Shown here piece after piece: positions 8,591 to 17,195 of a stretch of DNA of 64,000 nt. This DNA is from Hyphomicrobiales bacterium (GTDB lineage: Bacteria > Pseudomonadota > Alphaproteobacteria > Rhizobiales > Rhizobiaceae). The notes beneath the pieces are model-generated. The model was not told the DNA's origin and searched no databases. It saw only the letters and a program-made list of their open reading frames with translations. The position numbers were made by a program, and so were the translations under genes. Every line of letters begins with the position of its first letter. The stretch's first letter is position 1. Location of the stretch: contig UICE01000012.1 of NCBI GenBank assembly GCA_900471815.1, positions 30,349-94,348 on the forward strand, in the 5' to 3' direction.

Positions 8591-10770
8591 GCTTGCGTCA
8601 TTCCGTTCTGGAGGCGCCAAAGATGGGCGTAGAGGCCCTTATCGCGGGTAATCAAGGTTTCATGTGTTCCCTCTTCGATGATGCGTCCGTCCTTCATACC
8701 GATAATCCGATCACAGGCACGAACCGTTGCAAGCCTGTGGGCGATAATGATTACAGTACGCCCACGGACGATCTCCCGCATGTTGGCAAGTATGATGCGC
8801 TCGCTTTCATAGTCGAGCGCACTGGTCGCTTCATCCAAAATAAGGATAGGTGGATTGGTGGAAAGTGCACGTGCAATAGCTAGTCGCTGACGCTGTCCAC
8901 CTGAAAGGTTGGCACCCCGCTCCTCGATCAGCGTATCATAACCACGAGGCAGCTTGGTTATGAACTCATCAGCGCCCGATAGTTTCGCCATCCGGATCGC
9001 GGCTTCGCGTGACATTGCTGGATTTGCAAGAACGATGTTATCGTGAATCGTGCGGTTGAAGAGCATGTTTTCCTGAAGCACAACACCAATGTTTGAACGC
9101 AGCCAGGCCGGGTCGACCTGCGCAATGTCCTGCCCATCCATGAAAACCTGTCCATTGTTTGGAATGTAGAAGCGTTGAACAAGTTTGGTGAGCGTGGATT
9201 TACCTGAACCTGACGGGCCGACAATCCCAATAACTTCTCCCGGGCGCACGGTGAGGTTAATGTCTTTCAAAACATCCTGTGCATCAGGTGCATATCGGAA
9301 TGTCACCGATTTGAAAGTTAAAGCGCCCTTGGGTGCAGGCAAACTAACTGCTATGGCCGGACGCGGCTCTTGTGGTGCATTCAGAATATCCGCAAGCCGT
9401 GAGACTGACACCTGCACCTGCTGAAAGTCCTGCCATAGCTGCGACAGGCGCAGGATGGGTTGCGCAACCTGTCCAGCGATCATATTAAAGGCAACGAGCG
9501 ATCCGACAGACAGTTCGCCGTTGATGACAGCCTGCGCACCAAACAGGAGCAAAGCTGCGCTTGTTACCTTGCTGACATATTGAATTGCATTTTGACCTTT
9601 GGCCGCCAGCATGGTCGCGGCAAATGAGGAATGGACATAGGCGGCCAAGCGTTCTTCCCATTGCGCCGCGACCACTGGCTCCACAGCAGAAGCCTTTAAT
9701 GTCTGGACGCCAACGACTGTTTCAACGAGTAGCTGCTGACTATATGCGCCGCGGTCGAACTTCTCATCGATCTTGTCTTTGAGGAAGGGCCTGATGAGAA
9801 AGCCAATCGCCAGATAAAACGGAATGGATGCCACGACAATCCAGGCCAGTTTCTGTGAATAGGCAAACAGCACAAAGATAAAGACGATTGTGAACACAAA
9901 ATCGAGCCCGGAGAATAGCCCCTGGCCCGTCAGGAAATTCCGGATGGTCTCGAGCTCACGCATCCGCGCCACTGTCTGGCCGGCTGCCCGGGTCTCAAAG
10001 TAACTCAGCGGCAGATTGAGCAGGTGGCGAAACAAGCGCCGCCCGAGCTCGACATCAATCCGGTTTGTGGTGTGGGACAAGGCGTAGGTGCGAAGATATT
10101 GCAAGACCACATCAAAGAGGCCGATAGCAGCAAGGCCAATAACCAAAATGATCAGGGTCGAATAACTGCGATGGGCAAGCACTTTATCGACGACCACCTG
10201 AAAGAATAAGGGCATGACCAGCGCAAAAAGTTGCACAAAGAGCGATGCCAAAAGAACGTGGCCGAGCGAGCGGCGGTAACGCCATAAGGAGGGCAGAAAC
10301 CAGCTGAAGCCGAAAATCTCGCGCGACGCCCCCGGCCCTGCAATACGTCTTTGAACAAGGATGAACTTGCCCTTGGTAAGTTGCAAAAGCTCTTCCGCCG
10401 ATACTTCCCGGGATTTGAAATTCAGCGGATTGACCAGTCGGCAATTTCCATCGGCGGTCACTCCGCCAAAAATGGCAAATGTACCGTCTGCCATGGCAGC
10501 AATATTGGGTGTTGGCAGGCCCGAAAGGCGCTTAAGGTCGCGAACAACTACTGTGCGGGCCTTCAAGCCGATAGACTTTGCCGCCCGCAAAATGTCATCG
10601 CATGCGGCATTGCTTCGAAGCGCAAGTTCGCGGGCTATGGTCTCAGGCTTGGACGAAATCCGGTAATAACCCGCAATAGCCACCAGAGCGCTCAGACCGC
10701 TGTCGGCCCGGGGCTTGTCAAAGGCTGGCGGCGCCTCATCCGGTTCTGTTTGGACCGTGACGCTATCCAT
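8587..10770 (-). CDS. Type I secretion permease/ATPase with inactive C39-like domain
   Basis: A 727-residue ABC exporter. Residues about 1-145 form a C39-peptidase-like domain, but the catalytic cysteine is absent: SGLSALVAIAGYY stands where active peptidases have a Cys-containing motif. This is therefore the non-cleaving type seen in HlyB, which recognises unprocessed, C-terminally signalled cargo. A transmembrane region (about 165-440) follows, then an ATPase domain with Walker A GPSGSGKST, signature LSGGQRQRLAIARAL and Walker B ILILDEATSALD. It is coupled to the HlyD gene. Cargo cannot be inferred; no RTX-repeat protein lies in the window. Confidence 0.93.
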   Translation of the reverse strand: MDSVTVQTEPDEAPPAFDKPRADSGLSALVAIAGYYRISSKPETIARELALRSNAACDDILRAAKSIGLKARTVVVRDLKRLSGLPTPNIAAMADGTFAIFGGVTADGNCRLVNPLNFKSREVSAEELLQLTKGKFILVQRRIAGPGASREIFGFSWFLPSLWRYRRSLGHVLLASLFVQLFALVMPLFFQVVVDKVLAHRSYSTLIILVIGLAAIGLFDVVLQYLRTYALSHTTNRIDVELGRRLFRHLLNLPLSYFETRAAGQTVARMRELETIRNFLTGQGLFSGLDFVFTIVFIFVLFAYSQKLAWIVVASIPFYLAIGFLIRPFLKDKIDEKFDRGAYSQQLLVETVVGVQTLKASAVEPVVAAQWEERLAAYVHSSFAATMLAAKGQNAIQYVSKVTSAALLLFGAQAVINGELSVGSLVAFNMIAGQVAQPILRLSQLWQDFQQVQVSVSRLADILNAPQEPRPAIAVSLPAPKGALTFKSVTFRYAPDAQDVLKDINLTVRPGEVIGIVGPSGSGKSTLTKLVQRFYIPNNGQVFMDGQDIAQVDPAWLRSNIGVVLQENMLFNRTIHDNIVLANPAMSREAAIRMAKLSGADEFITKLPRGYDTLIEERGANLSGGQRQRLAIARALSTNPPILILDEATSALDYESERIILANMREIVRGRTVIIIAHRLATVRACDRIIGMKDGRIIEEGTHETLITRDKGLYAHLWRLQNGMTQA

Positions 10771-10859
10771 AAAGGCACTGCAGTGTTTTTAATTGAGTAT
10801 CAAACATATTGGGTCCGGGATGCGCACTGCATTGTGAATGAGGACTGGAGGAGGAGGTA

Positions 10860-10890
10860 GGGCAATGGAGACTGGAAATATCCATTGCCC
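10860..10890 (+). other. Hairpin in the region upstream of the secretion genes
   Basis: GGGCAATGGA and TCCATTGCCC form a perfect 10-bp stem with an 11-base loop. It has no following T-run. A purine-rich GGAGGAGGAGGT precedes it at about 10848-10859, and a 16-codon frame (METGNIHCPSF...) starts inside it. It could be the stub of a gene cut off by the adjoining repeat, or an RNA element. Confidence 0.35.
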
Positions 10891-10927
10891 GAGTTTCGAC
10901 CTTAAGCCGGAATAGTTGACGAAGAAA

Positions 10928-10995
10928 CCCTTCCTTTAAAAATGCCGATAACAGCCGATTTCCCCATCTTCGATTGTAGCGCAGGTTTCTACAAT
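10928..10995 (+). repeat. Dispersed repeat, copy A
   Basis: The segment shares the core CCTTTAAAAATGCCGATAA and the ending TTTCTACAAT with the copies near 57,638 and 63,943. Within this copy ATTGTAG and CTACAAT can pair as a short hairpin at its right end. It lies in the gap upstream of the secretion operon. No transposase is present, so it looks like a small non-coding repetitive element. Confidence 0.6.
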
Positions 10996-11020
10996 ATCTG
11001 TAAAATTATTGTATTAAAAT

Positions 11021-12047
11021 GATTATCAACGGAAGGCTTTATAGTGGACTGCGCGCCAAAACGTCAGGCACACCTCGCAGGTATTTCAGCATTTTTGTAA
11101 AAACTGCCCAAGCATTCAAGGATTAAGCATGTGCGCTGATACGATGGCTGCTTTGCGCCCCATTCTGGTTGTTCAATTTAGTCCAACTCGCTCCGAAAAG
11201 CTGGTATTTCAGATGAGCGACACCTTATCGTGACAGCGTTAGACGTTTGATTTTCATTTCACGGAAGGGATATCTTTTTTTGGCGACGTCCCGGCGACTG
11301 GCTCAAGATCAAATGCATCCCAAGCGACAGCTTTGGATACAAGCCCTTCCACGGGATTTCGCGGTGCAATCGCCAGTCTGCTCCTTGCCGCCAACAAAGG
11401 TGACCGGGTTCAAACATCGACAAGCCAAAGATATTCGAAAACAGCTCGACCTGGACGATCAATGCAAATACTTGCATTCACAGTTGTTGAACCGATATCG
11501 CTCGGTGAAAGCGCACTGGGCGAACCAAATATCTCGTTACCCTTGCAAACCCGAACTCGAATTCAAGCAGCGCCTTCTAGAAGACCACCTAAAAATTTCA
11601 CAGTCAGAAGAACCTTTACGATTCGGCTCTTCCGGTGATGCCCACATGGTCGATATGGTACTTTCTTATAGCTGGCTTGAACAGCTAGCAGGGTGGATTC
11701 ACTGTCGTTTTGTATTGCCGTGGGGCCAAACGGACACAAAGCATTGCATATTCAACCACGAGACCTGCCGGATTTCTGGATGCTTTGTCGGACCGGCTTG
11801 GTAAACTAGCCACGTTATGATTTCTACACGGCGAGCGGAAGCCAACAACTCTGGTCAAGTCGGCAATCCACTGTGCCAAGGTCCTGTTCCATCCGCAATT
11901 TAACTCTCATAGGGTTCCTCATGGCAAGCTCCTGCACGAGCGAGATATCCCGTCAGCGTTCGCTCCTCGTTGCGTTGTCGCCAGGTCAGCAGGCGGTCGA
12001 CGGCCCCAAGCCGCAGTCCTTGCTCGCTGGATCGTCGGAACGGTTCA
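11021..12047. other. About 1 kb with no supported gene
   Basis: The region between the dispersed repeat and the sulfatase remnant. A 185-codon frame on the plus strand (11247-11804) and shorter ones on both strands exist, but none has a ribosome-binding site, recognisable domain or normal residue bias. The context (decayed sulfatase on one side, repeat on the other) suggests decayed accessory DNA. Confidence 0.45.
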
Positions 12048-12715
12048 CTAGCTCAACAGGTCCTCGACAATGTCGAAAAGCACCGGAGGCATGCCCGCGC
12101 AGTGGACATACTTGATTCTTTCGGTGCGTATGACCTGCAGGTTGCACCATTCTGAAGGCAGGCCGAACCGCCGCTCCATGCGCTTGGTCTTGAGATCGCG
12201 GAAATCAAAGCTCAATGCGCCTCATCGCGCCAACCGGCAGGATTCTTGCCGGTACAGAATGGCAGCAGGTTTAGACCATCGCAGTTGCGCGGGGCTTCGA
12301 GTCCGCCACCAGCAAGCAAAGTCGGCATGAGGTCCACAGCTTCAGTGAATTTCTCCACTATCCGCCCCCGATGGGCACGTGCTTCGGATCGAGGGTCACG
12401 GATAATCAGCGGAATGTGAGCGGATTGATCATAATAGCCAGCCTTGCCGAGCATCCAATGATCGAATAATTGCTCGGCGTGATCGGAGGTGAACACCACC
12501 AAGGTATTGTCCAGCATCCCGCTCGCCCTCAGCGCTGCTACGATGCGCCCAATGTGGTGGTCCACTTCGGCCGCCTGACCGGCGTAGATCGCCTTAACGC
12601 GCCGGATCGTTGCATCGCCGATATCGCAAGCCCGACCATTGAGACCAAGCACGAAGTTATTGACACCTGTAACATCGTGAAGAGCGGCGATAAGGGGGTG
12701 CTGGGAACTCAGGGG
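12048..12715 (-). pseudogene. Sulfatase C-terminal remnant with frameshift
   Basis: Minus-strand reading from about 12715 gives PLSSQHPLIAALHDVTGVN, then IRRVKAIYAGQAAEVDHHIGRIVAAL, LVVFTSDHAEQLFDHWMLGK and VDLMPTLLAGG. These are the distal half of an alkaline-phosphatase-fold sulfatase or phosphonate monoester hydrolase, including the metal-binding SDH. The frame stops at 12212, but homologous sequence continues in another frame (FDFRDLKTKRMERRFGLPSE to PPVLFDIVED) to a stop at 12048. The catalytic N-terminal half is missing, so the gene is dead. Its left end abuts the MFS transporter's C-terminal codons. Confidence 0.8.
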
Positions 12716-13917
12716 CTCCGGCTGTAATCATCTCGAAGAAACTCAATATCATCATTCCTCGCATGCCGTATTTGCAGTGCCAGGACTATCCCTGCGACCA
12801 CTGCCGCGAGTGCTCCCACCAAGGGAATGAACGGCAAGTATCCGCTGGCAATTGTCACGCTGCCGAGCACACCGCCGAGTGCTGTTCCCAGATTGAATGA
12901 CGCGATATTCAGCCCAGCAGCCACTGCCGTTGACTGAGGAATGTAGTGTTGCGCCATTTTCAGCAGGCGAAGTGTGAGCATCGTGACGGTGGAAAAGAAA
13001 GATATTCCCAATAAGCCGACAAGCAGCACCATTGCATCTGGCGAGCCTTTGAACACGAACAGACCGACCAGATTGAGACCCAACCCTGCAACGCCGACCA
13101 TCACACTCCGGTTGACGTCTATCGTATCAACGACATAGCCCCCGATAAGATTTCCGGCGACTGTACATAAACCAAATAATAGCATTGCTGCGCTCAGCCA
13201 CTTAATGTCGGCATCGGTGATTTGTAGCAAATATGGAGCAACGAAAGTGAAGAACGAAAAGGTTGCGAGGCTTACCAAAATACCGATGCCCGCCGTAATC
13301 ATCAATTGCGGATGGGTAACTGCCTGAATTCCAGCCCAAACACCTCGGCGACTTGTACAATTGCAATTACCAACTCTGTTCTGCATGAAAAATAATAATC
13401 CTAGGCCTCCCAAAACACCAAGAACGCCAATGAATATGAAAATGATGCGCCAAGACCAAATATTTCCAAGGTAAGTCCCAAGTGGAACACCTAGCGCAAG
13501 AGCCAGCGTCAATCCGATCCAAACGACCGAAACGGCTCGCCCTGCCCTCGCGGGACCGGTAAGTTTCGTTGCCGCATCTGAAGCAACCGCCATGAAAACG
13601 CCGTGGCCAAGACCAACGACGAATCTGATCGCAAGCAGCGTAAAAATGCCAGGTGCAACAGACATGGCCAGGCTTCCTGCCGCCAGTGTGATCATGGCCA
13701 GCACGAGAACGTGCTTTTCCTGCCATTGCGAGACAAGCGCCGTTATGAAAGGTGCTCCGATCGTGGCACCAAAGGCATAGAAAGCAATTCCTGTGCCAAC
13801 GATCCCAATGTCAGCATGAAGGTCAATGGCGACCGCCGATACCAGACCCGCTACGACAAATTCCGAAAGGCCAAACGCGAACGTGCATAGGGAAAACATG
13901 TAGACGGCGGCAGGCAT
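12709..13917 (-). CDS. MFS transporter (DHA1-type exporter)
   Basis: A 402-residue inner-membrane major facilitator with about 12 hydrophobic helices. The start MPAAVYMFSLCTFAFGLSEF and the loop-2/3 region around RFVVGLGHGVFMAVASDAA match AraJ/NepI-like drug and sugar exporters. The ATG at 13917 follows AGAGGATG; an upstream GTG-type extension was rejected. It lies 134 bp downstream of a LysR gene on the same strand, its likely regulator. The last residues (IEFLRDDYSRSP) run into sequence homologous to a sulfatase gene, so the original C-terminus may have been replaced at a rearrangement junction. Confidence 0.87.
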   Translation of the reverse strand: MPAAVYMFSLCTFAFGLSEFVVAGLVSAVAIDLHADIGIVGTGIAFYAFGATIGAPFITALVSQWQEKHVLVLAMITLAAGSLAMSVAPGIFTLLAIRFVVGLGHGVFMAVASDAATKLTGPARAGRAVSVVWIGLTLALALGVPLGTYLGNIWSWRIIFIFIGVLGVLGGLGLLFFMQNRVGNCNCTSRRGVWAGIQAVTHPQLMITAGIGILVSLATFSFFTFVAPYLLQITDADIKWLSAAMLLFGLCTVAGNLIGGYVVDTIDVNRSVMVGVAGLGLNLVGLFVFKGSPDAMVLLVGLLGISFFSTVTMLTLRLLKMAQHYIPQSTAVAAGLNIASFNLGTALGGVLGSVTIASGYLPFIPLVGALAAVVAGIVLALQIRHARNDDIEFLRDDYSRSP

Positions 13918-14051
13918 AAGCACATCCTCTGAGAAAACTACTTCGTGGGCGCACACCCATTATTGTTAAGTAGCGGCTCAGGATTGGTTCGTAAAATATC
14001 TTATATGTCTCTTAACAAGATGCTCCATGTCTTACTTTGCACGGCTGGGAA

Positions 14052-14948
14052 TCATGTGTGGGACCTGATCTCGTTAAGTAGCCGGTCGCGAACGGCAAGG
14101 GCCCGGTTGCCATTCCACGCCATCAACAATTCGAGGTGACGGATATTATCGGGTGCATCGACGACTATGGGACGAAATACGACGTCGCCACGCCCATCCG
14201 ATGCCAGCGACTCGGGTAGTAGTGCAACACCAAAACCGCTCGCGACAAGTGCTATCAAGGTCTGCAGCCTCCGTGCTTCCTGAACAATTCGAGGCGAAAA
14301 ACCGGCAGCCTGGCAAAGACGGATGATTTGATCGTGAAAGCCTTGCCCCAGAGCTCTGGACGATGCCACAAAAGATTCACCGCTGAGGGCATCTAGCGGG
14401 ATGGAGTCATACGACTGTAATGGATGCCCCGCAGGCAATGCAGCAACGAAACCTTCACGGAATATAATCTCGTAGCACAATTCGGGAGTCGTTGTGCCCG
14501 GTGAACGCAGGATCCCGACGTCGGCCACACCGGCTTCCAAAGCCTTGATCTGCTCATGCGTCGTAGCCTCACGCATGGTAAACTCAACCGTGGGATGGGC
14601 GTTGCGGAAGGTTCGCAGTGCCCCCAGCAGCGACGAATAGGGCGCAATATTGATGAAGGTCATTGTTATGTGGCCATCGACACCTTTGGCGACGCGACGG
14701 GTGCGCGCTACCCCGTCTTCAAGCGAAACTAAGGTTTCCCTCGCCGTTTGCAGGAAGGATGCGCCAGCTGGAGTCAGGGCAACGCTTCGATTCGTGCGTT
14801 CGAACAAGGAAAAACCGATCTCGGCCTCTAGTCGGCGAATTGCCTGGCTAAGCGGCGGCTGGGCCATATGGAGACGCACCGCCGCCCGGTTAAAATGCAG
14901 TTCCTCGGCCACGGCAATGAACTGCCGCAGCAAGCGTGTTTCGATCAT
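14052..14948 (-). CDS. LysR family transcriptional regulator
   Basis: A 298-residue LysR protein starting MIETRLLRQFIAVAEELHF. The winged-helix domain (AAVRLHMAQPPLSQAIRRLE) occupies about residues 1-60 and the periplasmic-binding-like effector domain the rest, with the CatR/BenM-like GILRSPGT and VASGFGVALLPESL features. The ATG at 14948 was chosen because a strong CAGGAGG lies 6-12 bp upstream; the GTG at 15074 would add 42 atypical residues. The MFS gene follows on the same strand, suggesting that this protein regulates an exporter in response to an aromatic or similar compound. Confidence 0.88.
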   Translation of the reverse strand: MIETRLLRQFIAVAEELHFNRAAVRLHMAQPPLSQAIRRLEAEIGFSLFERTNRSVALTPAGASFLQTARETLVSLEDGVARTRRVAKGVDGHITMTFINIAPYSSLLGALRTFRNAHPTVEFTMREATTHEQIKALEAGVADVGILRSPGTTTPELCYEIIFREGFVAALPAGHPLQSYDSIPLDALSGESFVASSRALGQGFHDQIIRLCQAAGFSPRIVQEARRLQTLIALVASGFGVALLPESLASDGRGDVVFRPIVVDAPDNIRHLELLMAWNGNRALAVRDRLLNEIRSHT

Positions 14949-15328
14949 CAAAACCTCCTGCGTTCCAAAGACACGGATGTAGTATCCTTTTCGTCTCATT
15001 TGAAGGTGATGTGCTACTGTTGTCGGCGCTGTCGCGCAGATATTCCGCAAGTTCGTAGTTGGTCCAGTTCGCACCTATTGATAATCGAAGATGAACCCGG
15101 AGCTTGCAAATGCGCCTACCGTACCCATCTTTGCCCTCCAACGGTAATCGAGATTATCGATCAGCCAGAAATGACGCTCGCTTTTCTCCGGGTAAGACGG
15201 CGCTCCTCGGAAACGAGCTAAGTGCCGTCTTGTTGTGGCGGGTCAACCATCACACTGATAGTCCTGGGCGCATCCACGCCACTTAAAATCCGCGTCTTTC
15301 GCATCACCGAATTTTTTGCAACCGAGCC

Positions 15329-15345
15329 CTCAAGAAATTCTTGAG
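15329..15345. promoter_or_regulatory. 17-bp perfect palindrome
   Basis: CTCAAGAAATTCTTGAG is a perfect palindrome with 8-bp arms around a central A. It lies 38 bp upstream of the -35 element of the putative EcfG promoter. It is a possible operator; no known regulator was assigned. Confidence 0.45.
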
Positions 15346-15382
15346 CAACTGAACGCTTAAAATGAAACCTCAGCGTGCTTAC

Positions 15383-15408
15383 GGAACAATAAGCCCATGC
15401 GCGACGTT
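15383..15408 (+). promoter_or_regulatory. EcfG (general stress sigma) type promoter
   Basis: GGAAC at 15383-15387 and CGTT at 15405-15408 are separated by 17 bp. This matches the alphaproteobacterial EcfG consensus GGAAC-N16/17-CGTT. The start codon of the small membrane protein lies about 65 bp downstream. Confidence 0.7.
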
Positions 15409-15474
15409 GTTTCTTCGAAGTGTTTCTGTCGTTGGATAATCAGCGAGAAGCATGAGTAGCTCTAGGAGAGCAAC

Positions 15475-15558
15475 ATGGATATCACCACACTTCTTATTAT
15501 CGTTTTGATCGTTCTTTTCTTGGGCGGCGGCTGGTATGGCCGCGGTCGTTGGTATTAA
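15475..15558 (+). CDS. 27-residue single-pass membrane protein, stress promoter
   Basis: A very short gene starting MDITTLLIIVLIVLFLGGG and ending WYGRGRWY. It has one hydrophobic helix (about residues 4-17) followed by a glycine- and aromatic-rich basic tail. The ATG is preceded by AGGAGAG, a good ribosome-binding site. The EcfG-type promoter upstream points to induction in the general stress response. It resembles the many tiny single-helix stress proteins of rhizobia; a molecular function is not known. The combination of promoter, ribosome-binding site and clean helix makes it likely to be real despite its size. Confidence 0.7.
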   Translation: MDITTLLIIVLIVLFLGGGWYGRGRWY

Positions 15559-16140
15559 CTAATCGCTTTAACCCAAGTTATCCGTTGTACATTTGGGTTG
15601 GTCCATGCATATCGATTCGCCTAAATGCTTTCTACATTTAATAAACCCGGCGTTTTCTAGGCTCAGGCAGAACGGGCTTACGTTACGAGTCAGATTTTTC
15701 GACTAGCCTCTATCCCACCTCGTCGAATTGCAGCGTAACAACAGTGTATTACAAGATCGATTGCTACTGCCGGTAAGAAGCCTACAATATCTCGTCGCCG
15801 GGTTGTAACTTGTTAGGCTCCTGGCGCTTGGAAGACGCCTTAGTGCTTTCGCCCGATCAAGGGACAAAGCATGAAAACTCAGTACCACAATCTCATTCAA
15901 TATACCGACAAGGATTGGCGTGTGATGCAGGTCGTGACCTTGCGTCAAGTGCTCTCCATCGCTCACCCAAAACCGGTGTGCATGCAGACCGTCATGCCCG
16001 AACAGTCATTGCGCTGTTCGATTTAAACATGCGCAACATTGATGAGATAGCCGAACAGGCAGTTCCGAGCGAGAGAAGTTTCGAAACTACAGCCTCTCAA
16101 TCGAGCACGACGCTCACCCGTTAAGCAGGTTAAGGAAAAC
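15559..16140. other. Gap without a supported gene
   Basis: About 580 bp between the small membrane protein and the kinase leader. A 51-codon frame at 15871 (MKTQYHNLIQYTDKDWRV...) and a 104-codon frame at 15810 overlap each other in different registers, and neither shows a family signal. A shortened or decayed gene is possible. Confidence 0.4.
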
Positions 16141-16247
16141 ATGTCAAAGATTGCTAATAAAGCGAAGAGCAAAAAGACGCCGAAGCGGAAGTCAGGAGTT
16201 TCAGTGACAATCTCGGACCGTTCGTAATAGCTGCGGAGACAACGCGA
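16141..16247 (+). other. Out-of-frame N-terminal segment of the PAS-HWE kinase
   Basis: An ATG at 16141 with a good ribosome-binding site (AAGGAAA) begins MSKIANKAKSKK and then runs to a stop out of register. The kinase register just downstream reads DAEAEVRSFSDNLGPFVIAA then ETTRMAMVF, which looks like the genuine PAS lead-in. A single extra base in the five-A run at 16171-16175 would join the two. This is either a recent frameshift, a slippery site or a sequencing error. Confidence 0.6.
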
Positions 16248-17195
16248 ATGGCAATGGTGTTTACAGATACCAAGGAGCCCGATCATCCTATTATCTTTGC
16301 CAATGACAGTTTTTTGGATCTGACAGGATATAGAAGGGAAGAAGTGCTCGGTCAGAATTTTAATTTCCTCCTAGCGCATGTCTCAGACGCTGCTGCTTTG
16401 GCCGACATTAAAGCCGAATTTGCAGAACATTCCGATCATAACTCGGAAATTCTCTATCGTCGCAAAGACGGAAGCGAATTTTGGTCCGCTATATTTATCA
16501 GCCCCGTCAAGGATGAGGCAGGCAAGATTGTCCAGCATTTTGCGTCGTTTGTGGACTTGACCAAGCACAAGGACGAACAAGCCCACTCTAAAATGCTCAT
16601 CGATGAACTCAATCATCGCGTCAAGAATACGCTTTCGACAGTTCAATCGATTGTTTGGCAAGCACTGCGAATGGATTCTGAACCCAAAACCATCCAGGAT
16701 GCGATTGAGTCACGGCTGCAAGCTTTGTCACGTTCACATGATCTTTTGACACGACAAAATTGGAAGAATATTGGCCTGCTCGACGTGATCACGGATGCCT
16801 TGGAACCGTTCGGGATAACGGGAGGCCGTGCAGAACGCATTAAAATCAAAGGTAGCAACATTCTCCTCCCGCCAAAGATTGCGTTGGCACTCGGCATTGC
16901 ATTCCATGAACTTGCAACTAACGCCGTCAAGTATGGTGCATTTTCCAAAGAAACGGGTTCAATATCGATCGATTGGGAAATCAGAGAGACATCTGAAGGT
17001 CGCCGACTGCACTTGAAATGGCAGGAGAAGAACGGACCTGTTGTCGCCCAGCCACTGCGCCGTGGATTTGGCTCGCGCATGATCGAAACAGGGCTGGCTC
17101 ATGAGATAGCAGGCGCGGTTCGCCTTGAATATCCCGCAAAGGGCCTGCTCTGCACCATGAACTTTCCGGCACCATACGTCGATCCAAATGAATAG
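16248..17195 (+). CDS. PAS-domain HWE-family histidine kinase
   Basis: A 315-residue soluble sensor kinase as annotated from the first in-frame ATG. Residues about 1-105 are a LOV-like PAS domain (FANDSFLDLTGYRREEVLG), but GQNFNFLL replaces the flavin-binding GxNCRFLQ motif, so the photoactive cysteine is missing and blue-light chemistry is unlikely. The HWE kinase core has the H-box DELNHRVKNTLSTVQSI, N-box ELATNAVKYGAFS and the W-x-E motif KWQEKNG. The PAS start is probably truncated by the upstream frameshift. It overlaps the next gene, a receiver, by 8 bp. HWE kinases often feed PhyR/EcfG general stress signalling. Confidence 0.85.
   Translation: MAMVFTDTKEPDHPIIFANDSFLDLTGYRREEVLGQNFNFLLAHVSDAAALADIKAEFAEHSDHNSEILYRRKDGSEFWSAIFISPVKDEAGKIVQHFASFVDLTKHKDEQAHSKMLIDELNHRVKNTLSTVQSIVWQALRMDSEPKTIQDAIESRLQALSRSHDLLTRQNWKNIGLLDVITDALEPFGITGGRAERIKIKGSNILLPPKIALALGIAFHELATNAVKYGAFSKETGSISIDWEIRETSEGRRLHLKWQEKNGPVVAQPLRRGFGSRMIETGLAHEIAGAVRLEYPAKGLLCTMNFPAPYVDPNE

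Larger units (their letters stand above)
15075..15474. other. Regulatory gap upstream of a small membrane-protein gene
   Basis: About 400 bp with no credible gene. It contains a 17-bp palindrome at 15329-15345 and an EcfG-type promoter at 15383-15408, both ahead of the 27-residue membrane protein at 15475. Plus-strand frames from 15104 show no family signal. Confidence 0.55.

Noticed and set aside
11247..11804. A 185-codon frame on the plus strand
   Set aside because: Starts at TTG without a good translation site, has no domain, and overlaps equally open frames; it may be decayed DNA but is not a supported gene.
15810..16124. Overlapping frames ahead of the HWE kinase
   Set aside because: Considered as a NepR or small regulator gene because of the stress context, but no NepR motif is present and frames conflict.
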